Assembly (NCBI RefSeq): GCF_029633865.1
Contig: NC_079222.1
Span: 34,269,434-34,333,433 of the forward strand
Reading direction: 5' to 3'
DNA: 64,000 nt
Origin: Lampris incognitus
Lineage: Eukaryota; Chordata; Actinopteri; Lampriformes; Lampridae
Position numbers and translations under genes: made by a program. Positions 35,501-50,200 of this stretch are shown here, in pieces (the first letter of the stretch is position 1; each line of letters starts with the position of its first letter). Under the pieces are notes generated by a model. That model was given only the letters and a program-made list of their open reading frames with translations, was not told the origin of the DNA and made no database searches.

Positions 35501-38500
35501 TAGCCACAGTATAGTCACCATTGATCAAATTAAACCATTTGATCAATTAGGCAGCCACACAACTGAGACTACATTAAAATATACTGCCAACTAATGAGGT
35601 CTGTACATCGGCACATAAACCCTGTAGTATTTGACTGTTATTACAGTTGTTGGATATACAACTCAAATGTATTCCTTAATGGGAATCTGCTTTTTCTTGA
35701 CTTTTTTCATTTATTTAGTACCTCATTGTATCCAAGTGGGGCTTAAATTCAGTACAGTGTGGTAAATGTCTTATAGGACAGAGGTCCAAATTCGATGTAG
35801 AGTCCTTCTCCAAACTGCTTCAGAAGATGATGGAAGTAAAAAACAGCAGAACTAAGAAACTTAAATCCCCGAGTGAAACGACGGCCACCAAAAGAACCAG
35901 AAGAAAGGCTAAAGGTAACCTAACTGCTTCCTGTCAAAGGTCTTCATCAGATTTGACCCCCAGTAAACTGTCAAAAGGATATTTCATCTCATTAATTTCC
36001 CCACGGTTTTCCCTGAGTTGTCGTGATATCTATGTTTGCAATATTTGTCTGTCCTTTAGGGAAGAAAGCTGTAAGGGAGCTCAGTGATTTGGAGGAGGAG
36101 GAAAATGGTTCTTCTGATTTGGAAGAGGTGAGCGGAGAGACAGTGAATGAGGACATCTGTAATAAAGAGGGACCCCCTGTTTCCAAATCAAAGAGGAAAT
36201 CCAGAAGAAAGCCTGAAGACCAGGCATCACCTGAGCAGCCAGAGGAAAAGAAGACAAAAACAGATCACATAACCAGTGAACAAGATACACAAGGTCCGCT
36301 CTGTTTCATTACATTTCAGAATGGGTTGTATTGGCTGCAACACAAATGAGTTCAGTGTTGACTTCTGTCATTTATTGCCTGTTCATACTCAGGTGAGGCA
36401 AGTTTACCTGAAGATGCAGAGGCAGTATTGCCTGAGGACCACTCAACTCTTGACAGGTATTTTACCTAAGATGTTATATACTTGCTTGTATCCCCTTGTT
36501 TGGGATTCAAAATTTCTGAATTTGTTTTTTTCCATATATACAGTCCTGAAAATTCAGAATCTGTGAAGTCTGCAAAGGGCACAATGAACAAACCAGCTCG
36601 GCTCTCAAGAACAAAAACGCCCAAATTGCCCTTGCCATTGGGCCGTAAATTGGGGAAGAAAGGCCCGCGACCCTCTATAAAGGTCAAAGATGCCACCCCA
36701 GATCCACTAAAAGAGAACACTTGTGAGGAAGCCCCCAAGGAGCCGGTGAGAGATGAAGTTCCAGTTTAAACAAGCAATAAGCTGATGTTTTTCATATGTG
36801 CTGAACATTACCTTAACCTTTAGGTTGATGGAAATGCATCGCTTGTGGGGCCAACAAAGCAGAAGAAACCAGATAATGACAATTCTTCGGAATCTGAAGG
36901 GGAAACCCTTGTTACGCCACCCAAGCCTACAAGGTACAACAGTTTCACATTCTCACACTGGTTCCTAAACTATTTAAGGTACTATGCGTAGTATTTCAGC
37001 TTTCCTGAAGAATAGTATGGCAGCAGGAGTTGCTAAATGGTGCTCGTTGAAACAAAATAATGACGTCGACAACTCACTGCCCTCCCACTCACCAGATTTT
37101 TGCACTTAAGAACAGAGTAAAAATGCCTGTTCAATAACATTATTTGTTATTTGACCCCCAAAACTTGTTTTGCCGTCATAGTCTTAAGCAAACCTAACAG
37201 CGATAGTAGGCAACAATCGCTAAATAGGGTGTTTGACAATTACTGATGTTGGCAAATGTGCTGCGTATCCACTACCTTCATTTTTTTTGTTTTAATGTTC
37301 ATTTCTTGCTTTGATATGTTGTTATTTACATCAGTCAATGATAAGTATAAGGATTAAAGTATAAATAAACAAGTCACCTTTAAAAAGTGCTCTAAAGGGG
37401 TGTCCAGGTGGTGTGGCGGTCTATTCCGTTTCCTGCCAGCACGGGGATCGGCGGTTCGAATCCCTGTGTTACTTCTGGCTTGGTCGGGTGTTCCTACAGA
37501 CACAATTGGCCGTGTCTGCAGGTGGGAGGCCGGATGTGGGTATGTGTCCTGGTCGGTCGGGGGCGCCTGTTCGAGGAGGAGGGAGAACTGGGGGGGAATA
37601 GCGTGATCCTCCCACGTGCTACGCCCCCCTGGCGAAACTCCTCCCTGTCAGGTGAAAAGAGGCGGCTGGTGACTCCACGTGGAGGAGGCATGTGGTAGTC
37701 TGCAGCCCTCCCCGGATCGGCAGAGGGGGTGGAGCAACGACCGGGATGGCTCAGAAGAGTCGGGTGATTGGCCAGGTACAATTGGGGCGAAAAAGGGGGA
37801 ACCCCCCCCCCCTCAAAAAAAGTGCTCTAAATAGATTTTTTTCCCATCATTGCAAATACATTTGCTAACCATTGTGTGACTTTGTTGTAGGTATGGAAGA
37901 ATGCCCAAACCCATCCAACCCTTGAATTATTCTCCCAAGGAAGATGCACATTCATCTTTATCTGAAGCCACTTGTGACCCTGCCTCCCCAGTGGCGTCCC
38001 CCACCACTGCTGTCAAGCCGAAACCCAGGCAGCCACCTAGAAAAGCCAGGTCTTCAAAAACCCATTCAATACAAGGATCCAAAAAGCCAAAATTGGTAAC
38101 CCTCAGGTCCTCTCAGTCAGAATATGATGATGATGATAGTCATGATGATGATGATGATGAAACGCAAAGAGAAGCAGAGGAGGTGGAAGAGCAGCGTCAT
38201 CCTTCAAGCCCAAAGGAAAGCAGTGCTTTTGCATTTGTGCCGGCCAGCCTACGCTCCCCACAACCTGTAGTGTCAGAGGTTGAAGAGACCTTGGCGGAGG
38301 TATGCGAGACAACCCTTTATATCTCAAAGATGAATTCCATCTTTTTATTTCAGTGTATAAGATCCTATTCTTCAGTTTTGTCAATATTTCCTTTCTGTAA
38401 TTATCTTTAGATCTTTATTTCATTTGGTTTGTAGAAAATATTATTTCATTTGGTTTGTAGAAATGACACAATATTTGCCTTTGTTTTTGATTATGCATGG

Positions 38501-41500
38501 TTTTACATTTCATATTTCATGTCCTCCATCCTGCCCCCCTCCCCACATGTCATGCTTAGCTTGATATTTTAACGCATATCCCTGATGTGCTGGGCATCCC
38601 CCAAGATGCCCTTTGTCCTGATGCCTCGTGTGAACAGGCACAAGATGAGTCAGGCACAGCTTCCTGTGAGCATCACTTGGACCTGCATGTTGTAAGTGCT
38701 CCAGCCTACTGTGTACATTGAAATATTAACCACTCAGTACAGTTACACTTGTCATTTAAATGCATTGTGGACATTTGATCTAAAGTGATCCGATGTTCTG
38801 TGGCTCCATTGTAGCACATGTACTGAAAAGCACGAGAGGTAATTTTACATTGTTGTCCATATTACTTAATTCTGCTTATATTTTCATTTTGTTTGCTTCA
38901 ACGCAGTTTATAAGCCTCACTATCTTAAAACCAGGCCTGATGGGTCTAAGAAGAAAAACAACTCCTCCCACACTCAGCCCGTTGGTTTGGATTTGCAGTA
39001 GTCTTTGTGGCCCGTTGTTCTCTGACGCTGAACCTCTCCGAAGCGATGCTCATAATTAAGGTGTTCATTGTCTGGAGCCTCTGGTCTGCACCACCCTTGG
39101 CTGTTGCTTCAAGGGCTGCATCCACATCTTCGTCAAACTGGCACCACTCTCTTTGTTGGCAGCAGGCCACAAAACCTGACAATGTTCTGATGGTCTACTT
39201 TGGGGTGTAGCTCATGGTGCTTGGAGGTTCTGGCCACTGTAGGGATTCTCCAGACCTTGCTCCTCCTCTGTCTCACCAGGTGCTGTATCAGGTACTTGCA
39301 CTGTGCTTTGCACCACTTGCTCCTTCCTCAAGCAGCCCATCTGGGTCTGGTGGATCTTTAGACCTCTTGGGTTTTGCAGACCTTGCCGCATCAACAGACT
39401 GCACTCGTAGTCATTTGCTCATTAGCTTAGGTCATTATCAGTATATCCATCCATTTGAAGTGCTCATCCTCCCCCTCTCTTGGGCACCCCTGGGGGTATT
39501 TCTCTGAAAGGCTCTTTGTAGCATATTTGTGGGTGCTCCATCTAGAGAGCTTCAGTTTGGGGTGCTAACCCTCCTGCCCTGGTTGCCATCTCTCTGAGCT
39601 GTCCAATGCCTCTTCAGTTGTCCCCACACTATTCACAATTGTCATCCAGCCTTTTCCTGGAAGTCACTGGCATCCCATACTGAGTTAGTTCTTTGATACA
39701 CCATGTAGTGCAACCTGGACACATCGTCAGTAATGAACCCGGGGTCATCAGCCGTTTCATGTCTTAACATCAGACACCCTTGCCCGAGCGACCCAGCCAG
39801 GGTGACTTGTCCAGGTAGCGCATAACGCCACGTGTCACCCATCTTCACCCAGAGCCAACGGGAAGCCTTTTCCACAGCTTCCAAGACGTTCCTAATGGCT
39901 CTTCTTCTTTGCAGTCCACAAGTCCTCATGTGTCCCAGGACCCAGTGTAGCGACTGGCCTGCAAAGCCCCTGTAGCCCACTTCAACCAGCTAGCCAACAG
40001 TGGGCCTTCCAACCATTCCTCTGACGCTCAGCCCATCAGTTTGGATTTGCACTAGTCTTGGTGGCCTGTCGTTCCTTGACGCCGAACCACTCAGAAGCGG
40101 TGCTCTTTAGTAAGGTTAAACGTTGTCTAGTCTTAATTCATTCTAGGAATTATATTGTATATAGGGTATGCTGTAATAAGTTGGATGGGGAGTTTTTTTT
40201 CACATCAATTTTTAACTTTGTGTGTACATCAAATTATAATTCATACAGATATGAAATGTAATTGGGCCAACTATTACTTTTTTTCCATAAGTGGCGACAG
40301 GCATGAGCGGAAGTCCATGAATACTGGGATGACATCCAGCGCTTTACCTGTGTCCCCATCCATAGGGGTAGTGGTTGTGTCAGGAAGGGTATCCGATGTA
40401 AAATTTTGCAATATCAATATGCAGATTGACAAGACCATACCGGATCGGTCGAGGCCCAGGTTATCAACGGCCGCCATTGGCGCTGTGCCCTCACAGGGTA
40501 CCGATGGAAACTATAAAATCCACTGTGGCGACCCCTGAGAAACAGGGAACAAGCCGAACGAAGAAGATTACTTTTTTTCCAAATCACATTTGTTCAAGAA
40601 AATTCTATTTCCTTTACAACTTGGGTCTTATTTTCAGTTTCTACCATCATGGGTATTGGTTATGATAACATTTTACTCACTGGCTTTGTTCTTGAGATTT
40701 TTGAGACAGGACCACCACTAGATGTAGCTTTACAATGACGTTGTTTGGCATTATATTCTTACGAGGCACTGCAGCATGAACCTTAAAACCGTCCTTTCAA
40801 TGACGACAAGAAAGCCGTAGTGCCTCAGATAGACTGTGTACATGATTTCCCCTTATCTGTGACTTATCATTTGCGCTGGAAGAGTAGGTGGTCATTGAGT
40901 AGTCTAGTACTACCTATGGTAAGAATAGGCTGGTCATTCCTGCAAGTCTAACCAAGAAATAGCTGAACAGTGTAATTGACCAATGATAAAATTGTGCATT
41001 TCAGGTAATAACTTAACTTGTACTCTCATTTTCACTTCCAAATACATGGTTTAGATAAGTGGGTTAAATTGGACTATTTGGGGGGCGTCTGGGTGGCGTG
41101 GCAGTCTATTCCGTCGCCAACAACACGAGGATCGCCGGATTGAATCCCTGTGTTACCTCCGGCTTGGTCAGGCATCCCTACAGACACAATATGCCGTGTC
41201 TGCAGGCAGGAAGCCGGATGTGGGTGTGTCCTGGTCACTGCACTAGCGCCTCTCCTGGTTGGTCGGGGCACCTGTTCGGGGTGGGGAGGGGGAACTGGGG
41301 GGAATAGCGTGATCCTCCCACACCTTACGTCCCCCTGGTGAAACTCCTCACTGTCAGGTGAAAAGAAGCGGCTGGTGACTCCACATGTATCGGCGAAGGC
41401 ATGTGGTAGTCTGCAGCCCTCCCCGGATTGACAGAAGGGGTGGAGCAGTGACCGGACAGCTCAGAAGAGTGGGGTAATTGGCCAAGTACAATTGGGGAGA

Positions 41501-44500
41501 AAAAGGAAGACACCCCCCCCCCCCAATAAATAAATAAATAAATTGGACTGTTTGAAACATGACTGACAGTCATGCTCCATTGCTTTTTGAGACACTGCTG
41601 TGAAGTGGTGTCAAGTAGGTGGTCCCATATCTAGAATCTCTAAAGTAAAGCCAGTGAGAAAAATAATAGCATAACAGATATGTGTGATGTCAAAAGCTAT
41701 GAAAGTAAGACCCAGGCTGTAAAAAAAAAGGAATTTTCCTTTAACAATTAAACAATGCTATAACTTGTCACAGGTGGTTCATGAAACTTCCTTTTAAAAT
41801 TACTTAAACTTGTTCATGTGTTTACCTTTCAGGATGTGAAAGATTTCCTGTCTGCTGACCAAATGGAAGGTATACTGGAAAAAGTATCCTAAATAACTCC
41901 AATTGTTATAAGTTTTTTTCATAGAAAATAATAATAATAATCAGTTATTGTACTCTTCTGTCTGTGTCTTAGCATCTGAGAAAGACAGCTACAATGAGGC
42001 TGCCCAAACCTTGTTGACCATTGGAAACGTTACTCATCTCTCCCAGACATCACAGAATCAGCAGGTCACACAAGATCATGGATCAGGTGAGACACACTGT
42101 GACAGAACTGGTGTCACGGGAGGGGTTCGGAAGGAAAGAGGACTCAGTTTAGGTGCTAACACGAGCTTTTTATTTGATGATGTGTCTGACTCCGCATGGG
42201 CTGGTGCGCTCTGGCGCTGGAGCCACTGCCTCCCTCTGTCTCTCAGGGTGCTCTCATACTAGAGCTATTGGTGCAGACCCAAGTCTGCTTGAGCCGTTAG
42301 TTTGGTTCGTTTTGTTGATATGCATGCTGTTTTCCGAACTCTGGTGCACACCAAGGGACAATACCCAAGTCCTCCAGAAAACAGGGGTCTGGGGGTACGG
42401 TTCACCTAAACTCCAGTGTGGTTTGCATTTGGTATAAAAGCTTGTGTCCGGGTAGGTGACGGTCTATTCTGTTGCCTACCAACACGGGGATCGTCGGTTC
42501 GAGTCCCCGTGTTGCCTCCGGCTTGGTTGGGCAACCCTACAGACACAACTGGCCGTGTCTGCGGGTGGGAATCTGAATGTGGGTATGTGTCCTGGTCGCT
42601 GCACTAGCGCCTCCTCTAGTTGGTCGGGGCGTCTGTTCGGGGGGGAGGGGGAACTGGGGGGAATAGCATGCTCCTCCCACATGCTACATCCCCCTGGCGA
42701 AACTCCTCACTGTCAAGTGAAAAGAAGTGGCTGGCGACTCCACATGTATCAGAGGAGACGTGCTAGTCTGCAGCCCTCCCTGGATCGGCAGAGGGGGCAG
42801 AGCAGCGACCGGGACAGCTTGGAAGAGTAGGGTAATTGGCTGGATACAATTAGGGAGAAAAGGGGGGGGGGGTATCTCATCTAAAATCAGGAAGTAAACG
42901 CTGTTGATGACGTGTAAATCACCGTTAAATGTGAAATTATTATGTGCAATTTTCAAAAATGCTAACAATCTTGAAGATAGTGACTAGAGGTCAGCTACGT
43001 GGCAATTCACGCTTGTCGCAACTAAACATTGTTTGGGAAATAATCACTGGTAGCCACAGTGTTCACTCACCGTGAAGGTATGCGTGTGTGCTCTGTAAGC
43101 AAAGCTGCAAATTCATTTTGCATTGCCACCTGTCTTCGCAAAAACGTCCTTATCCGAGCAACTCGCATCACTCTCAGACAGTGTGACACATTTATGGCAT
43201 AGTGAAAATGCTGAACATGGTTATTTTGGTGCTGACACCATATTAACAAAAAGATTAAAAAAAAAATACACTGTGGCTTCCCATTTTGCCTCCCTTTTGC
43301 GTTGTTGTCTAGTGACAAAGGTAAATAAAAGCTGCACATTCCTTACGTAATGATGACATAAACGGACCAGGGTTTTGCAACTAAATAATGTAATGTGAAA
43401 AGAGACCAGCAGGGGGAGAGGGAATACTTACCGTAGAGTTTGGACCAGCAAAACGGGCCAAGTGTGCAAACAGCCTCAGAATGGCATGTGGCCCCCTTCT
43501 CTCATTCTCTCCAGCTCTGTGTCCCGCTTTTGTCAATGTCAGTCCAGGACCCAGCTTCACTGCCATATCTCAGCATAGTCTATTAATTAGGCACACCGGA
43601 GGCTGTTCACAGAAATGTGTGCTGTCCTGCCAACCATTGCTGCCTCTCTCTGGTTCCAGCCAACGCTTAACCACACGCCCTGACCACATACACAAAGCTA
43701 CAAGATTCTATATTGAAATCTTTTTAGCCTTAATCTTGGGCAAGATCAGATATTTAATTAGTTTTTTCTTACCTGCTATAATTTGAATTGAACTGATTAA
43801 TTTATATGTGATGTTATCATTTTGTTATAGGGTCTTCCTCCGTCAGTGTTCATGAAACTTCAAGCCAGAGAGACAAGATTTTCATAGAGGCTGTGGCCCA
43901 ATGCAGCCAAACACCTCCCGACACTGTAATTTCTGGCCCTAGTGTCACAGAATCAATGGAAAATGTGGAAACAGGAACTGAATCATTGGAAACAGAATCA
44001 TTGGAAACTGTTGACACAGCGGGACAAGATAATGCAAAACCCAGTGCACCACAATCTCAAAAAGAAGAAAAAATGGAACCTGCTTCTCAAATAGATTCCA
44101 CTCCTGAGGTTTTAGAGCAAAGTCATCAACGGGCTAAGAGACCATTTTTATCCAAGGTCAAACCCAAACCCAACATTGGCCGGTCCACTAGGACTGCAAA
44201 ATCAAAATCACTGCTTAAAACACCAGTTAGCTTAGATGAAAAGAGCAGCAAAGATCTTCCTGAATTTTCTGGAGCCACCCAATCACTATCTAAAGAATCA
44301 CTTTCATTAACAGACAATATCCCAAAATCTTTAACAGATGACATGGATCGTTCTGACGTCAAAGTTGCTGAAGAATCATCTGGCTGTCAGGACAACATTG
44401 CTGATACAAAAATTGCTTCTGACACAGATTTGGGGTCAGAGACGTCACAGCCGAGTGCCCCACAGAATAGGGGGGATTGCTTATCCACATTAGTATCACT

Positions 44501-46949
44501 TTCCACAGATGAAACATTGACATCATGTCCTGCTACTATTGAAAATCCTGCAAGTTCAACTTCAGAACCATTATCCACTGAGAACACTGTGGCACATTCA
44601 GAGCCACAGCCCATTTGTAATACTATTGCCGACAAAAAGTCACCCCTTGATACTAGTTCTGCTTCATCCTCAGTGCCCTTTAAAATGTGTTCTTCCCTTG
44701 CATCCACAGAAAATCAGTCAACTTGTGAGAAGGTAGACGTACTTATTTCCTGCTTAAACTCAAGCTCAGAAGGTGCAGAGAGTAATGTATCACCAAAAAG
44801 AAGGCGCATTTCCAAGATCAAACCCAATGTAGGATTTCCCAGCAGAAATACACAGTCAAAATCACAACTAACAGAAGATTCCAGTAATCTCTCGAAATCA
44901 GAATCAATGAACAGTTCTTCAAGTACAAGCTCAGAACAACATAGTACAAAAGATAACAATACATGTGAACTGAATACGATACAGAAAGCCGACATGCACT
45001 TGACGTCACCACATTCTTCTTCTAACACAGAACGTGTTAACTTAGCACAACCCAAAGCTATAGAATCAGAAATCCCATTTGAGGCCAACACCACCCCTGA
45101 CACGAGGACCTCTGATCCAGTAGTCACAGAAACATGTGCCATTGAAGACTCATTCACAGTTACAAAGTCTGTGCATGAAACTCAGAGCAGTGACACATCC
45201 GTAATTGGAGGGACAGTCACTGGGAACACCAGTGCAATTGAGGCGAAAGACACAGAAACTGTTCCTCATTTGCCAGTAGAGTCAAGTGTCATGCAGAAGA
45301 ATATCCAAACCCAGAGAAGGTGTTTCTCCAAAGTCAAACCAAAACCCAATCTGTGCCAGGCTATACGAAACAAAAAGCCAAATCCATGTCCCACTAAGGA
45401 TACAATGAGAAAATCAAACCCAGAAGTTCTTGAAAGAACATCAGAAATTTGCCCTGAAAAACAAAAAAATGAAGAACCGGGTGTTCATTCAGATCCACAA
45501 ATAGGGAAAGATTACAGCATGCCTGCCATTCCAACACAGTCTCCCTCAAGTTCAGAGCAGTCAAGTTCTGTTGTACCAAGTGCTGCCTCAGGATTGCATT
45601 CAAGTGAAAGTAACTTTTGTCCATCTATAATGAAAAACTCTGCCATCTCTGAAACATTAATGGCCATTGAGGATCAGTTTGTAATGAGAGACTATGATCT
45701 TTTACCTCAGAACAGTAATGAATTTACAGAAATTAAACCCTCAGATAAACCAACTACTATGGAGGATAATATTAAAGGTCTTGAACAACCTGCTCTTCAT
45801 GTTGTGGAAGTATCAAAGGAGACACTTCCACATCAAACTACATGGGGCCGCTTTTCCAAAGCTAAACCCAGGCTTCAGCACAAACCAGTCATCAGAACTA
45901 CCCAACCACAACCAATAGAAGATACCCACTTACACGAAGAACCAGAACCCTGTCAAACAGAATCACAGCCTTCTCTTGGTACAGACACAACAGAATCATC
46001 GGATAAGAAAGAGCAACATTCAACCGTACGGCCAGTCCCAAGTGCAGAGCATCAGTTTCCAAAGAGTACTGATGAGGTCCATGCCTTATCTGATGATTCA
46101 GAAAAACTGAGTGGTGGAATCAGTTGTAGAACTATGAGTTCTGACCATATCAATGAAGTGTCCTGGCTCATTGAAAATCCGTTCTTGATGATCGACACAA
46201 ATGACAGTCAGATGTCCACTACAGCTCCTGCCCCGGCAGGGCAGCCTTCTTCTACTCAGGACAAAGTGGAAGCTGAATCTACTCCACTGGAGTTGAAATC
46301 TCAGGCCACAGATGGTCCAAATCCAATTTCAAAATCCATGTCTTTGATAGGAGACTCCCTGCAGTCAAAACTCCAACCTCTACTTAACACTAATGCATAT
46401 TCCACAGCAGACCCAAAAGAGAGCAGTCAGCATCTATGTTTAGAGAGTTCAAGTGACATCGTCATGGTTGACATACATGTCAAGGATCATGATGACCTCC
46501 AACATCTTCCTGAAAGTAGTGAAACTAACCAGACAGCCACCGACAATTCTCAAGATGCCCACATGTAAGGCATTACATTTGTTATTTTCCAGCCATTTTA
46601 TTACAAACATTGTGCAACTGCATGTTGCAAAATGATGCTGTAGACAGTATTCACATTTCATGTTTACAACAATACTTTATATTTGTTGACATTTTCTGTC
46701 AATTTAGTTATACTAGCTTTAAAACAGCATATTTTTTCTTTTCTTTTCTTCTACTTTCAGTGGTGATGATGCACTTCTACAGCCACTGGACTCTAATCCA
46801 TCCGCAAAAAAGGCTCCTCCAGCTCGAAGGGCAAGGCTGTCTAGACCCAAACCCAACCTGAGGTGTAGCAGTCAGCTGTCACACAGGAAGCCAGTTCAGA
46901 CGGCAACACAACCGGAACCAGGTTTGGAGCTACAAATTTTGTTTGTTTC

Positions 46950-46983
<34 letters not shown>

Positions 46984-47243
46984 AATTTAGGTTACGTTGG
47001 TGGTATGACTGGGCAGCACGGTGGCATGGTGGTTAGCGTGGTTGCCTCACAGCAAGAAGGTCCTGGGTTCGAAACCCAGGGTAGTCCAACCTTGAGGGTC
47101 GTCCCAGGTTGTCCTCTGTGTGGAGTTTGCATGTTCTCCCTCTGTCTGCGTGGGTTTCCTCCGGGTGCTCCCGTTTCCTCCCACAGTCCAAAGACATGTA
47201 GGTCAGGTTGCATCGGCCGTACTAAATTGTCCCTAGGTGTGAA

Positions 47244-47285
<42 letters not shown>

Positions 47286-50200
47286 GGGGGGGGGGGGGCT
47301 GTGATGGACTTGCAGCCTGTCCAGGGTGTTTCCCTGCCTGCCGCCCAATGACTGCTAGGACAGGCTCCAGCATCCCCGCGGCCCTGAGCATGATAAGCGG
47401 TTTGGATAATGGATGGATGGATGGATAGTGGTATGACCAACAATGTTTTACTATACTTTATGTATCACTACCAATGTTGAAACCAAACCTACACCCTTAT
47501 GTGAAAATAGCTTCTATTGAAAAAATAGTATCTGATGCTAATGTAGGTTAAATGATAACATAATCTAGGTGGAATCTTTCAGTGGTTAAAACAAAGCTAA
47601 GGCTTATGTGCAATTATTGCAAGTATTGGCGTTTTTAGTGTTTATGTTTTTAAACAGCAAATATAGCTAATAATGATAATGCATTTTATTCTTAAAGCCA
47701 GGTAGCTAAGATGTCAGATGAGGGAACTGACAGAGTGCAGTAGCAGCAGCTCCAAAAAAAAAGAAAAGAGGATGCATGCAACCCAGATAGAAGAACTAAA
47801 TAACTGTGTTGTGTTCTTGATAACTGTGGACTAAATCGGCATGTGACGGAGCCCACATACAACGTGGGGCACACTCTGGACTTAATTACCTTCAATTCCC
47901 CCACTCTTCTGAGCCGTCCCTGTCGCTGCTCCACCCCCTCTGCTGATCCGGGGAGGGCTGCAGGCTACCACATGCCTCCTCCAATACATGTGGAGTCGCC
48001 AGCCGCTTCTTTTTACCTGACAGTGAGGAGTTTCACCAGGGGGACGTAGCACATCACGCTATTCCCCCCAGTTCCCCCTCCCCCTGGAACAGGCGCCCCG
48101 ACCGACCAGGGGAGGCGCTAGTGCAGCGACCAGGACACATACCCACATCCAGCTTCCCACCCACAGACACGGCCAGTTGTGTCTGTAGGGACACCTGACC
48201 AAGCCGGAGGTAACATGGGGATTCGAACCAGCGAGCCCCGTGTTGGCAGGCATCGGAATAGACCGCCACGCCACCTGGACGCCCCATAGGTCTGAACAGT
48301 TCTAAGGTTGTGGTGACTGATGTCGCTCTCTCCGATCATTGCTGTGTTTTCTTTGAGAGTACTATCTCTGTGCAGACAAATGCTCAAACAGAGGTCATCC
48401 CAACACGATATGTCACTGAAAGCAGCAGTGAAATATGTATTCAGGCCTTCTCTTCCACACCCGCCCTCTCTCGGGTCTCAGTCACTGATCTTGGAGATCA
48501 TTTGAATTCTAAAATCACAAATGTTATTGATGCCACTGCACCCGCTAAGGTGAAGGTGGTCTCTGGTAAGAAAAGACCTACATGGAGATGTGCCACGCTG
48601 GTCAGAATAGAAAAAGAGAGTGTCGTAAGGCTGAACGCAGGTGGCTAAAAACACTTCTTACTGCTCATTATGACATCTATAGAAACTGCACATTTACGTT
48701 TGCATACAACTGTATGCTGCTTACTTATCCTGCTGATGAGTTTTTGCTTTTTCTGCTACTCACAGTTTCTGCGACTTGCTCAGAGGCACAAGAGGAAGCC
48801 GCTTCCCAGAGACCTGACTCCACCCCTGACGCTAACAGCCCGGGTCCAGTAAACGCAGCCACCATAGGATGTGTTGAAATCGACAATCCTTCAAATAGTG
48901 CTGCCATTGCACTTGACTGCATGATTGAAATGCCCAGTATTTCCATCCAGGTAGGAGCGGTGATCATCATGAGAAAAAAACAAATAAGGAAGTTTTTCGA
49001 GTTACCTCATATGGGAATACTATTTCCTCTTGTTTCCTTCCATGTGACATCACAGGACGCTGCAGCTGAAGATTCAGGATGTAGCGAAAGTATCCCAGTC
49101 CTCACAGGACACTCTGATGGTAGGTGATCATAGTTGACCCCAGGTTGTTCAACAGTTTTTATACTGTTCATCATCACATTATTTTGTACTGTGTCTATAG
49201 GTTTAGCTTATTTTCTTTTCTTACTGTATGTTGCTTTTTATCTCACCTTTAATCAAACACCTTTGTTCTCTCAGTGTTGTCAGAGGAAGTTCCTCCCAAC
49301 CCAGAGGAACCGTTTTTTATCCTCTCTCTGACGGAGATCCCAGTTTTCCCATCAGGGGAGGAGATGGAAAGTGTGTCTGAGCCCATTCCTTATCTCCCTG
49401 CAACAGATGAAACAGTACAGCTCCAGAGGTCAGTACCCACTCAGTATCGTCACACCATTCAAATATGGACCATATTTTGTTAGGGGGGGGATCTAACACA
49501 AAACATGGTTATCCCTCAGCAGTGGTCTCGCTACACCTGAAGGCAGTTCAAACGTGGGTGAGGACCAAGCACTCTGTGATGTTCTTGTGCCAATGCCTAC
49601 AGAGGAAGCTGATGAGAGAGGCTTTAGCAGTGTAAATGAAGTTGAGCCAGCCATCACAACATGTAAAGTAAGTTAATGGACAAGTAATTAAGCCTGGCTG
49701 TAAATTAAAAAATGTAAAACAAAAATAATTATATGGGCACTGCACGGTGGCGCAGTGGTTAGCACAGTCACCTCACAGTAATAGGGTCCTGGGTTCAAGC
49801 CCCCGGGGTAGTCCAACCTTGGGATGTCTTCTGTGTGGAATTTGCACGTTCTCCCCGTGTCTGCATGGGTTTCCTCCAGGAGCTCCCGTTTCCTCCCACA
49901 GTCCAAAGACATGTAGGTCAGGTGACCCGGCCGTACTAAATTGTCCCTAGGTATGAATGTGTGTGTGTGTATGTCGGCCCTGTGTGATGGTCTGACGGCC
50001 TGTCCAGGGTGTCTCCCTGCCTGCTGCCCAGTGACTTCTGGAATAGGCTCCAGCATCCCCGCCACACTGAGAGCAGGATAAGCGGTTCGGATAGTAATGG
50101 AATTTTATTATCCGTCCATCCATTATCTGAACTGCTTAACCTGCTCTCAGGGTCGCGGGGACGCTGAAGCCTATCCCAGCACTATATCATATATTCATAT

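Noticed and set aside
36060-36127. Earlier BDP1 exon 10 donor at GAAGAGGTGAGC
   Set aside because: It is the stronger splice string, but it would end in phase 0 while the next exon needs phase 1, and the longer frame continues with BDP1-like acidic/basic sequence.
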